64,000 nt of DNA from Proteles cristata cristata (taxonomy: Eukaryota; Chordata; Mammalia; Carnivora; Hyaenidae): assembly GCA_017311185.1 (NCBI GenBank), contig JAESUZ010000120.1:248001-312000 (forward strand). Direction: 5' to 3'. The translations under genes were made by a program, and so were the position numbers. How positions within the stretch are numbered: the first letter of the stretch is position 1; each line of letters begins with the position of its first letter. Positions 23,540 through 36,129 of this stretch are shown in pieces. A model generated the notes under the pieces. The model did not search any database and was not told the origin of the DNA. It worked only from the letters and a program-made list of their open reading frames with translations.

Positions 23540-25330
23540 TGAAGAGCTAAAAACATTTCTTCTAAATCAAGAACAAGCTAAGGATGTCTACTCTTACAAC
23601 AGATCCTCAATTAGAAGGCTTAACCAGTCAATAAGATAAAGAAAAGAAATAATAGTTTTAAGGAATGGAAAAGATCTGTTTTTATTTGCAGGTCTTATGG
23701 TTGTCTACACAGAATACACAAAAGAACCTACAGAAAAATTAGAATTAGATAGTTTACAAGGCTATGAAATAAAACATGTATATATGAAACTGACTGCATT
23801 CCTATATCCCAGCACAAACTATTTGAAATAGGATAACAATATGAGGTTCCTAGAAATCTAATAAAATACATATGTGTATATTAAAATGAAACTGTTAAAA
23901 GGTATTCAATACAACTTAAATATGTACAAAGATAGATCATTTTCATAGATTGGATGATTCAGTATCCTAGAGAAGTTAATTCTCCCAAACTGACCAATAG
24001 ATTCCATGCAATGCCAATCAAAATCCCAATAGAGTTCCACAAAACTTGACAAGCTGATCCTAAAATTATTGTAGAAGATCAGAGGCCCAAAAATAGCCAA
24101 GATACAGAACAAGAGGGTGGAGAAGTTGTCATGTGCTGGTAGATAACTGAACTGTTTTTTAACTTTTGTATCTAAGACCATTTAGATTGGCAGAAGGGTA
24201 AGCAGACACATCAGTGCACCAGGCCAGAGACCCCGAGTCTGTGCTCAGTTTGGAAACCTGATGTGTGACGGAGACAGCCTTTTGCGGATCCCTGATGAAG
24301 GGGTGGCCTATTACACAAATGGTGCTTGGTAACCAGTTCTCCTAGGGGGGGAGGGAAGTGAAAATGATTCCTACCTCACATTCCAGATAGGTCAGACACA
24401 TAATTTATGAAAGCTAAGACTTTAAAATGTATTAGGAAAAAAAATATGGGAGAATACCTTCTTAAACAAGACAAAAAAGCACAACTGTAAAGTAGGATGG
24501 AAATTTTTGATCAGATTGAAATTAAGGACTTCTTTTTCTCAAAAGACACCATAAAAAGTAAGGCAAGCCACAAACAGAAAAGATGTTATAACAGAACAAC
24601 AGATATAACCACCAAAGCTTTTACTATCCAGATAAAGAACAAGAAACTCAAATGGAGATTGATAGGCACACACACACGTGTGTGTGTGTATGTTTTATAG
24701 TGTATATTTTAAATATATTTTTTTATATAATAAAAAGTACATCTCTCTAGTAATCAAGAAATGCAATTCAAAACCACAATGAACTATCTTCCAACACCCA
24801 CCAGTTAGGCAAAAATTTAAGAAAATGACAATACCAAATGTTGGTGAGGATGTTCAGCATGGACATTTGTCATTGACTATTGGAGTGAGAATTGGCACAA
24901 TTACTTTGGAAGATGGTTTGACATATTCTTATATTGTTGAATGTGCATGTGCCCTATATCAGCGGTTTCACTCCTCGGTGTATATATCTAAAGAAACGCC
25001 CATAAATGTGTACCAGGAGACATTTACAACAGTGTTATTAGGAGCATAGTTTATATTAGCAAAAAACTAAAAGCAACTCAGATGTCTTTCAAAGGAAAAT
25101 GGGTATGTTATTAGATATGTGGGACGTGCTGTATTGTACACCAGTGAAAATGAGGGGATTACAGCTATCCAGCTTAACTTCCGTAAATCTCAGAAACATA
25201 GTATTGGGGGTGAAACAAACAATAATTCGATTTGTGTAGTGTTCCAAAACAGACAAAATTATTTAAAATATTTAAGCTCTGGCACATAGTAAATGCTACA
25301 AAATGACTAAAATTATTAATGAACATGTAG
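23540..25330 (+). mobile_element. L1 fragment, ORF2-derived, degraded
   Basis: Sense L1 ORF2 phrases occur in order: aagctaaggatgtctactct, gcaatgccaatcaaaatccc, acttgacaagctgatcctaa, aatgttggtgaggatgttca, ggtttcactcctcggtgtat. Frames are short and broken. A CA/TG palindrome lies inside at 24667-24688. The exact 3' end is unclear. Confidence 0.8.
24667..24688. repeat. (CA)n-(TG)n perfect palindrome
   Basis: Eleven bases of alternating CA are followed immediately by their reverse complement, giving a 22-bp perfect palindrome of alternating purine and pyrimidine. Confidence 0.97.
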
Positions 25331-25369
25331 GAAATCTGTAAAGAAAAGTAAGAGTGTAATCAACCAAAT

Positions 25370-25562
25370 TTATTTTATTTCATTTTATATTTAGAGATAG
25401 AGCATGTGAGATGGGGGAAGGACAGAGGGAAAGAGAGAACCTTTAAGCAGGCTCTACACTCGGCGCAGAGCCCAACACAGGGCTCGATCCCACGACCCTG
25501 GGATCATGACCTTAGATGAAATCAAGAATCAGACACTCAACTGACTGAGCCACCCACGCATT
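25370..25562 (-). mobile_element. CAN-SINE, antisense
   Basis: It has the T-rich end, agagatagagcatgtgaga, cacagggctcgatccca and gagccacccacgcattt. The last bases are diverged. Confidence 0.92.
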
Positions 25563-26648
25563 TCAACAAGGCCTTCTTATTGGTGGTTATTTAGAGAGGG
25601 AGGAGGGGCATGTGATCATTTAGGGATACCCTGTGGGTTTCAGAGATAACTGGCAATATTCTTAAGCTAGGTGGCAGAAACATGTTTTCCCATATATAAA
25701 TTATTTCAGATGCACATACAAAATTTCTTCATATGCATGTGTATTGCACAGTAAAAACTTCTTTGGGGAAATGCATTAAAATGACATTTAAACTTTTCAT
25801 ATCAGCATGGAAGTCCCATCTTTCACTTTTACAATTTAAAAATGGCCACAGGCTGTAAATATGTTGTGCAACCCATATCCTTTATGTCTTTGAAAAGACT
25901 TCTAGCTTTTGCTTGAATCAATTGTCTTCCAGTCATTATTAGATTTTATTGAAGTAGGGAATAAATAAAAATCAATGCAGTGAAATACTGGAAGATAAAA
26001 ATATAAGCCTTTTCCTCCCCACCTTGCACTTTCATATTATGATATTCACCCAAGTATAGGGCTTCTTTATATTTCTATAAGAAATGCAAAGTTTTCTGCA
26101 TCTCTAATCATTTTGTTAGGCATTTAATAGAATAATCTTCCCAAGGTAGAATTTCCACAGGTTAGCTGTAATTGCAGTATAATTTATGTAACTTTTTAAA
26201 AAATAAATTATCCGAGCTTTATCTTGTTTACTGAGGAGGCCCGTTGCTGATTTGCATTTGTGCACATTTGTAATTTGGCAACTACTGCCAATAGCATCTT
26301 TGGTTCACGAAAGAGAGAAACATGTAAAGTGTAAGGAAACTTTTTAATTTGTTGCTGGTTTGTCACCAGTGGCTCTAGGCAATCCACACGGGTATTGCCA
26401 GGCCCAAGGTGCAGAGGCCAAAAAAGGAGAAGAGAAAGGAAGCCGAAAAAGAGGAATAGGAAGAGTGAGGTTGTGTCCTTTAACACTATTCCAAGAGTAG
26501 AGATGGCCTGGTTTTGCTCTGGGTACCCCTGGATGTCATGCAAAAGCCAGTATATAGGAAAAAATGGTAAATCTTTATAGATTTGATAATGTCTTTCATC
26601 CTTAATGTTCCTTTTCTTCCCAAGTCCACTTTTGTCTTTTACCGGTTT

Positions 26649-26691
26649 TTGTTGTGTTGTGTTGTGTTGTGTTTTGTTTTGTTTTGTTTGC
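26649..26691 (+). repeat. (TTGTG)n/(TTTTG)n pentanucleotide repeat
   Basis: Tandem ttgtg units change to ttttg units. It is translated as Cys/Val-rich or Gln/Thr-rich spurious frames. Confidence 0.92.
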
Positions 26692-26787
26692 AGGGGGAGG
26701 GGGAGGCGGATTGCAACATTTTGGAAGAAGGGAAAGTTCATTAGATCCAAAGCTACTCTTGAATATTTTTCTTTGACACTTTTTTTT

Positions 26788-27385
26788 TAGTCAGTCAACA
26801 TACAGTGCAATATTGGTTTCAGGAGTAGAATTCACTGAGTCATCGCTTAATACAACACCCTGTTATCACAATAAATGCCCTTCTTAGTGCTCATCACCAT
26901 CCAGCCCATCTCCCACCCACCTCCCTCCATCATCCCTCAGTTTGTTTTCATTAAGAGTACCTTGAGGTTTGTTTCCCTCTCTCCTCTTTTCCCTCTCTTC
27001 CCTTATGCTCATCTGTTTTGTTTCTTAAATCCTACACATGAGTGAAATCATATGGTATTTGTCTTTCTCTGATTGACTTATTTCACTTAGCATAATACAT
27101 TCTAGCTCCATCCATGTCGTTACAAACAGCAAGATTTTATTCTTTTAATCACTGAGTAATATTCCATTATACGTATATACCACATCTTCTTTGTCCACTG
27201 ATCATTCAGTGGACATTTGGGTTCTCTCCATAGTTTGGCTATTGTTGATAATGCTGCTATAAACATATACCCCTTTGAATCTGTATTTCTGTATCCTTTG
27301 AGTAAATACCTAATAGTACAATTGCTGGATTGTAGGGTAGTTCTATTTTTAGTTTTTTGAAGAAATTCCCTACTGTTCTCTAGAC
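26788..27385 (-). mobile_element. Older carnivore L1 3' end, antisense
   Basis: It begins with tcagtcaacatacagtgcaa, followed by the pyrimidine-rich 3' UTR, gagtgaaatcatatggtatt, gacttatttcacttagcata and ttgctggattgtagggtagt, the antisense order of L1 ORF2 end and 3' UTR. It is more diverged than the copy at 20683. Confidence 0.92.
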
Positions 27386-27500
27386 CACTTTTGATACTTA
27401 AACATGAACTTAAAGACTTATTGTTTCAGAGAGTGTAATTTTTTTTCACTGTTTTCCCCTAAAACAAAGATCTTCTATAATTTTTTGTTTTAATTTGTAG

Positions 27501-27607
27501 ACACTGTTGATTCCATTACTCCTGACAAAGTACGAGGTTTAAGAGATATGTTGAACAGCAGTGCAATGGACATAATGTATTATACTAGCCCACTTTATAG
27601 AGATGAA
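27501..27607 (+). CDS. DDHD1: DDHD1 exon 5 (residues about 466-501)
   Basis: The acceptor is taatttgtag and the donor is a consensus gtaagt; the exon is 107 nt, phase 1 in and phase 0 out. It encodes TVDSITPDKVRGLRDML and NSSAMDIMYYTSPLYRDE. The YYTSPLYR stretch is a conserved DDHD-family segment leading into the helix before the nucleophile elbow. Confidence 0.96.
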
Positions 27608-28123
27608 GTAAGTATCATGATTGTTTTGTTGCTGTTGGGTATCTTTTAGAATGATTGCATATGTGTCCTGAATTTGAAATTTTTATGCGCTTTTTTTTTA
27701 TAAGCAAATGAGAATATACAGGAATCCATTAACCTACAAACAGCCTGTATTAAACAGTGAATTTGATTGTCTTCAACATATTGGGAAGCCCGTAATAAAA
27801 TGAGTAATCCTGGAAGTAACAGATTGGTTAGAAAATAGCTCTTTGAAAAATACCACTTTTCATAAATCCGATTAATTTTGTCTATAATTATTGTCCTCAC
27901 AAAAGAGTTTTAGACATTTAGAAATTTCCTTCAAGTTTTTTGTATGTTGTAGACTTGCTTTTATTGTGTCATTTCCATAGTGGATTAATTTAGTCCTTAA
28001 ATAAGAATGTTGATGCATCACAAAATAACCCTAAGGGCGTAAGAGTAAAAGTTTATTCAGAGGGATGAGAGATCCTCTACTGAATACATTTCATCACTTT
28101 ATTGGTAAGAGAAAAAGAATTCT

Positions 28124-28304
28124 GGGGCACCTGGGTGGTTCAGTTGGTTAAAGCTCCGACTTCAGCTCAGGTCACGATCTCACAGTTGTGAGTTCGAGCC
28201 CTATGTCAGGCTCTGTGCTGACAGCTCAGAGCCTGGAGCCTGCTTCCAATTCTGTGTCTCCCTCTCTCTCTCTCTGCCCCTCCACCACTCGTGCTCTGTC
28301 TCTC

Positions 28305-28338
<34 letters not shown>

Positions 28339-28388
28339 CTTCATTCAAAAATAAAAATAAATATTAAGAAAAAAAAAGAACATGCCTA
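28124..28388 (+). mobile_element. CAN-SINE, sense, with 17-bp target duplication
   Basis: It starts ggggcacctgggtggttca and ends in an A-rich tail. The perfect duplication aagagaaaaagaattct flanks it (28107-28123 and 28389-28405). Confidence 0.97.
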
Positions 28389-28429
28389 AAGAGAAAAAGA
28401 ATTCTGTTTCATAGGAATAACCTTGTTAA

Positions 28430-28545
28430 TTACATAGCTTGTGTTAGTTTGTCTAATCCTCATAAAAACCCTATGAGATAGATATAATTATTCTCCTCAC
28501 TTGAAAGATGAGAAAACTGGTACAAGGAGTAGTTACTAGTACAGC
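28430..28545 (-). repeat. MIR-like repeat
   Basis: The phrases taatcctcataaaaacccta and cacttgaaagatgagaaaac are the antisense MIR core. Confidence 0.6.
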
Positions 28546-29389
28546 TTTCTGTGCTGCTCCAAGTCAGTTAATTTCTGATTTTGTTCATTCAAAGTCATCC
28601 CTGATACATCTTGCGTATCTACAGAAACATGTTTGGTTCAGCCGCCATCCCCTTAGGGTTTTCACCGTTGTTCTTTCTGTATCCCCTCATTGTCATCTCC
28701 CAGTACAGAGTAGTCTGCCTCGATCTGATTGATAACAGTAAAAGAAACTATTCTGGACCTCATTCTAACCCAACAAAGAAGGCCTGATTCATGAGGCTCA
28801 GAATTTACCTGTTCATAGTCCTTTATAGTATATGGTAGGTGTTGTTAGATATGCCCCAAAGGTTAAGAAATTGAACTTTAGTATTGCAAGTGACACCAGT
28901 TAGTGGGTGGGAAAAGGGAAGAGAATGGCTGAGAGGATATAACACTCACACACACACTCAGATGCCATGGGTCTACTTTATACACACACATAGATATATG
29001 GTTGGTAGTATTCCTAAGAAGGTATCCTGAATGTTTAAGGGTAAAATGTGCTGAGGCATGTCCCCCAAAACTAATAAGAGTTTTTTAAAAATGTTTAGGT
29101 TGACATTGATAACAAGAAAAACTAGAAAAAGTGCCAGACTCAAAGCTCTGACCATTAGCTAGTGATGACAACGAAAGTAATCACTTTCTTATTTTACTCT
29201 TATACCTTCTAAAATAGTTATCCTTTGAATGGAATTGACTAACAGATATTCGGTAGAAAGAGGGAACTGATGGGTAAGATCAACAAAATGGAGAACACTC
29301 AGCGTTTGAAGTTAGCTTGTCTTTTAATCCAGTTGAATTTTGCAGAAAAGCACTGAAGAACTTATAGCTGAGTTTCATCAGTCCTGAGC

Positions 29390-29475
29390 AATGTTTCCCA
29401 AACATCTTTAATTAGAACAGTCACTTGGGGTACTCATTAAAAATACAGCCGACAAAGCTTCATGGGGCTCATTGG
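29390..29475 (+). repeat. MER5A-like fragment (tentative)
   Basis: The phrases tcacttggggtactcattaa and aaatacagcc resemble the middle of the MER5 hAT-type MITE. It is short and diverged. Confidence 0.4.
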
Positions 29476-29739
29476 AATTGAGGATATTAATGTGAATTCA
29501 TGATTTTGAAATTTTGGGAGTCTGTACAGATATCTCTGTATTTAAATGTATATATGTACATATACATGCATGTATTTCCCACCTGTGTGCATTGAAGGGC
29601 CAAGAAGCAAAGACACCCCAATCCATTGAGTACACATAGCACTCAGACGTTTGTATCCAATTCTGTTATTACCCTCTAAGAAGAACTAGTGTTCCTGGGG
29701 AAAATGGCTGATTCCAGAACTGGGGCAGGATACATACAG

Positions 29740-31120
29740 GTCGAAGCTGGAACTACTTGTCGTGACAGAAAGGAAAACGCGTGAAAGAATGATGGGGCAG
29801 GTCACAGGGACACAGGAGCCCAATTAAAGAAGCAGATCCCCACTGGCCAAATCTGGAATAATTTGAGCACCAAAATAATTAATTATTACTTATGATAAGG
29901 AATTAGGAGTAGTTTTAATATAGAATTATAAAGATAACATAATAAAGAATTATAAATCACTGCAAAATTCATAATCCATTTCAATTACAAATAAATAAAC
30001 AAATGGGAGAGAAAGTCCTGCTTCCAGTAAATGCCAAGGGCTTTCTGAAAAATGTGGAGGGCCTGCTGGAGGAAAACCCTCATTTTGCACTTATTGTGAT
30101 AGGATCAGGTAAAAGGGGCTCAGGCAGGATTCATCAATGGATGCTAAATTGAGGGTATAATTTTGATGAGGAACAGGACATTTGCATAGTCTTAAAATAT
30201 ACCCTCACAGACTGCTTATTAGCTAAAAAAAAAAAAAAAAAAGAACAGGTATACAGTAGAGAAATTAGGCAGTGCCTTTTCTCGGTGTTACTGAGGGACA
30301 CTCAGAGGATACAGCATCATTTATGCAGTACTCCAAACAGGAAGCCTCAAACAAACACGAAATTAGGAAGATCAAATAAAGTAGGAATGGGACTGTGTTC
30401 TTTTTAAGTGTAAATATCATGAAAGACAAAGACTGTAGAAAACTGTCCAGATTAAAGGAGGTTAAAGAGACAATGGTGGCTAAAGACCACCTCTCCTCCT
30501 AGATCATAGCTTGTACTGGCTGGAGGAAAATGCTGCGAACTGTGTTATTAGATCATCTGACAAAATGTGGATGGTAGATCAGATTAGTTGAAATGTTATA
30601 TCAAAGTAAATTTATTTTTTTAGGTTTACTTATTTTGAGATTGAGCCAGGGAGGGGCAGAGGGAGAGAAAATCCCAAGCAGGCCCCTTACTATCAGCACA
30701 GAGCCCAATGCGGAGCTCAGTCTCACAAACCGTGAGATCATGATCGGAGCCGAGATCAAGAGCAGACCCTTAACTGACTGAGCAACCCGGGTGCCCCTCA
30801 AAGTAAATTTATGAAGTTGATTGCTACACTCGAGTATGGAAGGCAATATTCCTAGTCTTGGGAAATATACACTTGGGAAATTTAGAGGTAAAGGAACATG
30901 ATGTAATATATCCTCAAGTGGTTCACAAAACCACGTGGTTCACAAAACAAAAATGTGTATGCATGTGTGCTACAAAAACAAACAGAAGGAATGATAAAGC
31001 AAACACAGTAAGATGCTAACAATAGATAAATCTTGGGTAAAAGATTTATGGGTGATCTTTATCCTTTTTCCTGTTTTGCTGTGTAAAATTTGAAATTATT
31101 TCCAGGTAAAAAGTTAAAAA
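29740..31120 (+). repeat. Old L1-type 3' UTR, split by a SINE
   Basis: It contains ggtcacagggacacaggagc, ctgtccagattaaaggaggt and an end piece (agatgctaacaatagataaa ... tgaaattatttccaggtaaa). The same family of sequence occurs at 16906-19110. Confidence 0.5.
30615..30797 (-). mobile_element. CAN-SINE, antisense
   Basis: It is flanked by a perfect 14-bp duplication, tcaaagtaaattta (30601-30614 and 30798-30811). It ends gagcaacccgggtgcccc. Confidence 0.96.
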
Positions 31121-31124
31121 AAGG

Positions 31125-31225
31125 AAACAAAAAAAATGGTTTCCAAGGTCCTCTCCCTGGAAATTCTGATTGAGTGAGTCTGACATAGAGCTTGTGAATT
31201 TGTGTTTAACACAAATCCTAACAGG
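31125..31225 (+). repeat. MER5A-like fragment (tentative)
   Basis: The phrases ggaaattctgattgagtgag and ttgtgtttaacacaaatcct resemble the right half of MER5A. Confidence 0.45.
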
Positions 31226-31404
31226 TGTTACTGTCAGGAATATTTGCAAAATCTTGCTTAAGGTATTGTGAAGAACGAAAGAAAACTTTGTGAGAAGCAG
31301 GCAAAAATTGTTCTTAATTTTAAAAAAGAAAAGCTGGTTCTGCAAATCAAAGCTCATTTAGCACAAGGTTGATATTAGCCATATTCTAGAATACATTATT
31401 TTTA

Positions 31405-31615
31405 CTTACTTTAATTTTTTAATGTTTATTTGTTTTGAAAGAGAGAGCCAGAGTGCGAGTGGGGAAGGAGCAGAGAGAGGAAGACAGAATCTGAAGCAGG
31501 CTCCAGACTCTGAGCTGTCAGCACAGAGCCCACGGCAGGTCTCACACTTAGGAACTGTGAGATCATGACCTGAGCCGAAGTTGAATGCTCAACTGACTGA
31601 GCCACCCAGGCACCC
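31405..31615 (-). mobile_element. CAN-SINE, antisense
   Basis: The body lies between near-identical 19-bp flanks (ctagaatacattattttta at 31386-31404; ctagaataaattattttta at 31616-31634, one mismatch). Confidence 0.96.
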
Positions 31616-31739
31616 CTAGAATAAATTATTTTTAAGCAGTGTATGTTCCTTAGGAATAAATAACAATGATAATGTTTATGATTATATCATGCCTGGCAAA
31701 TGAACCTTGTTTTGTTTATTTAATAGGCATATGAAAGAG

Positions 31740-31965
31740 CACTTTTTCCCCCTTCCTCTCAGCCTTTGGAGTTAAATAGATGCACAATCAAAGACTGCCA
31801 CTTAACTACCTGTGTGATCTTAGGTCAAACTTCTCACTTTCTCAGCTTCCGTCACTTATAAAATGGACTCAAGATACCTACCTGATAAAGGTTGTCATGA
31901 AGATTATAGGTGTAATGGATATAAAGTTCCCAGTACAATTCTCAAGTTGTGATTAATTATATATC
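31740..31965 (+). repeat. MIR, sense
   Basis: The phrases ctgccacttaactacctgtg, tgatcttaggtcaaacttct, ataaaatggactcaagatac and ctacctgataaaggttgtca follow the MIR consensus order. Confidence 0.75.
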
Positions 31966-32189
31966 TGTCTTTATGTATTTCAAGAGTTCCCATTTGAGAA
32001 GAAAAAAAGGGAATAGACTTAACTCAGTTAACTCTAGAAAGTGAGTTAAGATCAGTGATAAAACAAATATAGAAAGGAACATGTTTGTTCACTAATGAAG
32101 AACTTTGTAAGTAACTAAAGCTGCCTTAAAAAAATAGAAATGTCTCAGAGGAAAAACAATTGTAAATAATGTGATAGATTTTTAACTTA

Positions 32190-32393
32190 GGGGGTATTTG
32201 GATGGCTCAGTCAGCTGCACATCCGATTTTGGCTTAGGTTATGATCTTGTGGTTCGTGGTTTCAAGTTCCACATTGGCCTCCGTGCAGACAGCTCAAAAC
32301 CTGAGCCTGCTTCAGATTCTGTGTCTCCCTCTCTCTCTGCCCTTCCCCTGCTTATACTCTCTCTCTCAAAATTAAACATTTTAAAAAAAATTT
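32190..32393 (+). mobile_element. CAN-SINE, sense
   Basis: The diverged head ggtatttggatggctcagtc is followed by a CT body, ending in caaaattaaacattttaaaa. Confidence 0.93.
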
Positions 32394-32510
32394 TAAGACC
32401 TATTTGTAGTGATCATTTTGCAACATATACATGTATCAAATCATTATGTTGTACACCTTAAACTTATACAATGGTGTATGTCAATTATACTGGGGTAAAA
32501 AGGTTTTTAA
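32394..32510 (+). repeat. L1-like 3' end fragment
   Basis: The phrases tatgttgtacaccttaaact and gtcaattatactggggtaaa are typical of an L1-associated 3' end. Confidence 0.5.
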
Positions 32511-32786
32511 AAACTAGAAGTGTCCACTTTAGAGTGGAGATCCTCACTGGGGTAGATGGTGAGTGACTTATCAGGGATGCCACTGAGGGGACTCTTACCT
32601 TCACAGTTTAAACTAGATCATCTTAGTTCCCTTTTCACGGGAGATTGTGAGATGCTCATGGGAGGACACTAATTAGTGATCCCACCAATAATCATTGAAA
32701 AGCCATGCTTAGGGGAAGAGTTTTGTATATCAATTACTACTCTCAGGTTATACTTTCCGAGGACCAATTAAAAAAAAAACAACAAG

Positions 32787-32991
32787 GGGCGCCTGGGTGG
32801 CTTAGTCGGTTAAGCGTCTGACTTTCGCTTGGGTTATGATCTCGCGGTTCGTGGGTTCGAGCCCCGCGTCGGGCTCTGTGCTGACTGCCAGCTCAGAGCC
32901 TGGAGCCTGTTTCAGTCTGTGACTCCCTCTCTCTCTGACCCTCCCCTGCTCACACTGTCTCTGTCTCTCCTAGAATAAAAAAAAAAAAAAG
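32787..32991 (+). mobile_element. Young CAN-SINE, sense
   Basis: It has an almost undamaged head with ggtggcttagtcggttaagc and an intact B-box region (gtgggttcgagccccgcg), the diagnostic ctgactgccagctcagagcc, and a pure A tail. It is nearly identical to the copy at 42757. Confidence 0.97.
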
Positions 32992-34469
32992 GAAACTAAT
33001 CCAGACTTCAGAGACTTCATCAGAAAGCCTTTGGCCCTTTCTTTGACCCTGAATAAAGTATGAAAAATCCAGAGAGAACTAGGCGTCTTATGTACATTTG
33101 AACTCTCTTCTCAATGACTTTTAAAAATGAAAAATTATAAAGAGATTGGTCATGCCATATCTTGTTAACGTACTTGAAAATTGTTCAATTGATGTATATG
33201 ACTAAAACTCTAAATTACTTTTTCTCATTAAAATTTCCTGAAGCAGGGAGAAGGACAAAGAGGACTAATTATATTCTTCAGCCAGACTGAAGACTGAAAA
33301 AACTGCTGGCTTTTTCCTTTTGGGTTGATTTTCTTGATAAATTTTAACTTTTAAGCAGCAGTTATGAGAATTAAAAACTCTTAAGCTTTTGAAAAGCCAT
33401 CCATTGCCTACTGTGTTAAGAGGCTAGCTAACTTGATTAAATAAGATTGTAGAGCTAATAAAATTAGTATCCTAGGGTATATCATTAATTTTGGTTCATA
33501 TGTCTCAAATGAATATACTTGGTCACTAAGGGATCATAGATGGGAGAATATAATTGGATCAGCAAGGAAAGAGGTGAGGAAAAAAACCCTAATTAGAGTA
33601 GACTGTTTGAACACATCATAGAGGTAGATTTCTCCTTTTGTTGCTGACTGGATGGTTTATAAAAGGATTTCGAGGTAGTGCACAACTGTTTAAAACTTTG
33701 CTTTCAAAATCATAATGTTTTGAAACACAAACTTTCCTGTGTGTGTAAGCTATAGGCAAAGATTAAAATTGCTACCATATCTAGATATGTCCTAATGAGG
33801 AAACACAAAGACCACATCTTTTCCAGTATATGATTATTAGAACATATGAAAGCATCAGCTCTTCAGAAACTGTTCATTCTGTGTTTCATTTCACGGTGAA
33901 ATATTTTAAGGTCAAATAACTGTTTCTGTCTCAGATATTTACCCTTGTTTAGTTATGCACATATGATTGCTGAAACATTGGGGACAGTGCAAAATACTTT
34001 AAATGTTTTGATATGAAATAGGTAATCACTGGTAGAGATACTGGTAGATCTTGGCTTTTTTTTTTTTTTTTAAGTTTTAATGAGGGGGGTATTTTAAAAA
34101 CAAAAAGATTGGGTACCTTTTGTCAGAATACTTATGTATATATCTTTTAGTATTTCTAGACCTGCATGGTGTGAGGCTTAAAATCAAGGACTTCAAAAGT
34201 GAAAACTATTAACAAATGTTGCTTTTGAAGGAATTTATTTTATCTAAAATTAGCTTTTTCTGCACCTCCTTTCATGTAGATCATAAATCAAGAAAATTAC
34301 AAAGTTTAAGGGTTACTTGCTATTATCAAAGCTGAGTCCAAAGCATTCCATTATAGCTCCCTTTGAGCAGAGCCCTGTGAATTTCATATCATATTGCACA
34401 CTCCTTAAATTATATTGACTGGAATTACCTACAACCCATGTCTCAGAAGGGTTTTATATGCATTTGCCA

Positions 34470-34585
34470 CTAAGTAGTAGTTCTTAAAATGTAATGCCCA
34501 GAAATGCTCAATCAGACACTCTGGAATGGACCCTAGCAATCTGTATTTAACAAGCCCTCCACATGATGCTGGTGCAATTTGAAAG
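34470..34585 (+). repeat. MER5A (hAT-Charlie MITE) fragment
   Basis: The phrases ctagcaatctgtatttaaca and agccctccacatgatgctgg match the right half of MER5A in order. Confidence 0.7.
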
Positions 34586-35866
34586 TTGGAGTTGGCTTTT
34601 CCCAAGAAAGAAATGAAAACGTCCAGTTAAAACCTTTGCATTTCTCCCTAGAGAAAAGGAAGCACATGCTGGCAATTCCTCCTCTCCTTCTCTGCCTTCA
34701 TTGGCTGGATATATTTCATCAGACCCAACACATGCTTTCAGTAGCTTTAAGCAGATCGTGGCATTGCATTGTTAAATTCTGCAGTGCCAACAATTAGGAG
34801 AGAACATCATGACTTCATTCATGTCACTGCTAACCCTGCCATGCATGAATGCTCAAGTGATTTAGAGTTCATATCAGCAGGTAAAAATCGTTCAGTAAAA
34901 TTTAATGCAGACTAGTGGCCTCTTGAGACAAAATAACAAAACTGAAAATGGAAGCAACACATAACTAATATTTGTATGTCAAATACGCCAGTACCAGCTG
35001 GCATAGTAAGTACTGAAATGAGAAATTAATATCAAGCAGGAAATTTACAATCAAATAGTAGTAAGCAATGATAGGAAGAGGAGAGGACTACCTTAAAACT
35101 CCGGTGAGGGCCCAGTATGGGTTTGAGTAACAAACAAGCATATTTTTCTGACTTTATGGAATACTTTAATTACTATTTGTTAGAGCTAAATTTCAAAGGA
35201 AGCAGTTTTATCAAGAAAAATGACTTAAGATATTTCCCGCATTGCTAACCTTAAGCCTTAAAAAAGCACCACTTCCCATCCACATACAACAACTTTTTAC
35301 TTTTATCTATATCGCCAGCTCAATGGGAATTTTGAAATATCAAGTAGATCAACAGTAGCTTTTTTTTTTCAACCATACAATGGCGTTTCATTACATTACT
35401 CTTACCTTAATGCATAATGTAATAGATATATTACATTAGCACACCTATTCTTTTTCTAAAATTTACTATAGCTTAAAACTACAAGGTATAAAAATTTAGA
35501 ATTGCATATAAGTAAGTTGCAGTGAAGAAAAAACTTGAAGGGGCTCTTTGGAAATCTTAACTGGAATCTTCATGGAACTTTTTTTTTTAGTCTTTGGAAC
35601 TGCTGGCTCATATAGCTGGCTTAAGGACTGTGAAAAGAGCTAGATGGGTAGTATCTGCCTGTATTCTTTAGTGATGTTACGGATTACAATTATGTATGCT
35701 TTTCTTCATTTTCTGCAAGGTTTTGAAGTACATGAGTTCATCTTAATAACCTAGGTATAATTTGGCCAGTAGTGTCTGTTTTTCTTTCTTAATGTATTTG
35801 AGTTTGGAGATGACGTTGATAGCAAAGTCAGTGATTAATATGATAATGTTTTCTTATTTCAAACAG

Positions 35867-36129
35867 CTAGTTAAAGGCCTTCAGCAAGAGCTGAACCGAT
35901 TATATTCCCTTTTCTGTTCTCGGAATCCAGACTTTGAAGAAAAAGGGGGTAAAGTCTCAATAGTGTCACATTCCTTGGGATGTGTAATCACTTATGACAT
36001 AATGACTGGCTGGAATCCAGTTCGACTCTATGAACAGTTACTGCAGAAGGAAGAAGAGTTGCCTGATGAACGATGGATGAGCTATGAAGAACGACATCTA
36101 CTGGATGAACTCTATATAACAAAGCGACG
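35867..36129 (+). CDS. DDHD1: DDHD1 exon 6, catalytic serine exon (residues about 502-589)
   Basis: The acceptor is tttcaaacag and the donor is gtaaaa; the exon is 263 nt, phase 0 in and phase 2 out. It encodes LNRLYSLFCSRNPDFEE, then KVSIVSHSLGCVITYD. SHSLG is the family form of the GXSXG lipase motif. The nucleophile serine codon is 35972-35974, which is residue 537 when counted back from a 900-residue protein, agreeing with the reported human catalytic Ser537. The rest (WMSYEERHLLDELYITKR) is acidic and helical and leads into a coiled region. The open frame extends upstream into the intron but has no role there. Confidence 0.98.

Larger units (their letters stand above)
19614..27500 (+). 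other. DDHD1: Intron 4 of DDHD1
   Basis: This intron carries a MIR (about 20280-20445), a 5'-truncated felid L1 (20683-21477), an old LTR-like element (21630-22424), a Tigger with two nested SINEs (22425-23223), L1 pieces (23222-25330), an antisense SINE (25370-25562), a TTGTG repeat and another L1 tail (26788-27385). 25563-26640 and 27386-27500 show nothing recognisable. Confidence 0.8.
27608..35866 (+). other. DDHD1: Intron 5 of DDHD1
   Basis: This 8.3-kb intron contains CAN-SINEs, MIRs, MER5A-like fragments, an old L1 3' UTR split by a SINE (29740-31120) and a T-run at 34058-34072. From about 32992 to 34465 and from 34586 to 35866 I see no repeat or gene. Confidence 0.8.

Noticed and set aside
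26208..26750. The longest open frame of the window on the - strand (180 codons) in intron 4
   Set aside because: It includes a translated TTGTG microsatellite and has no recognisable domain or splice context. It is most likely a chance frame in intronic DNA.
35762..35866. An in-frame ATG extension upstream of exon 6 that could be an alternative start
   Set aside because: It crosses the intron 5 acceptor. The exon boundary and phase fit the spliced protein, and no promoter feature is visible.
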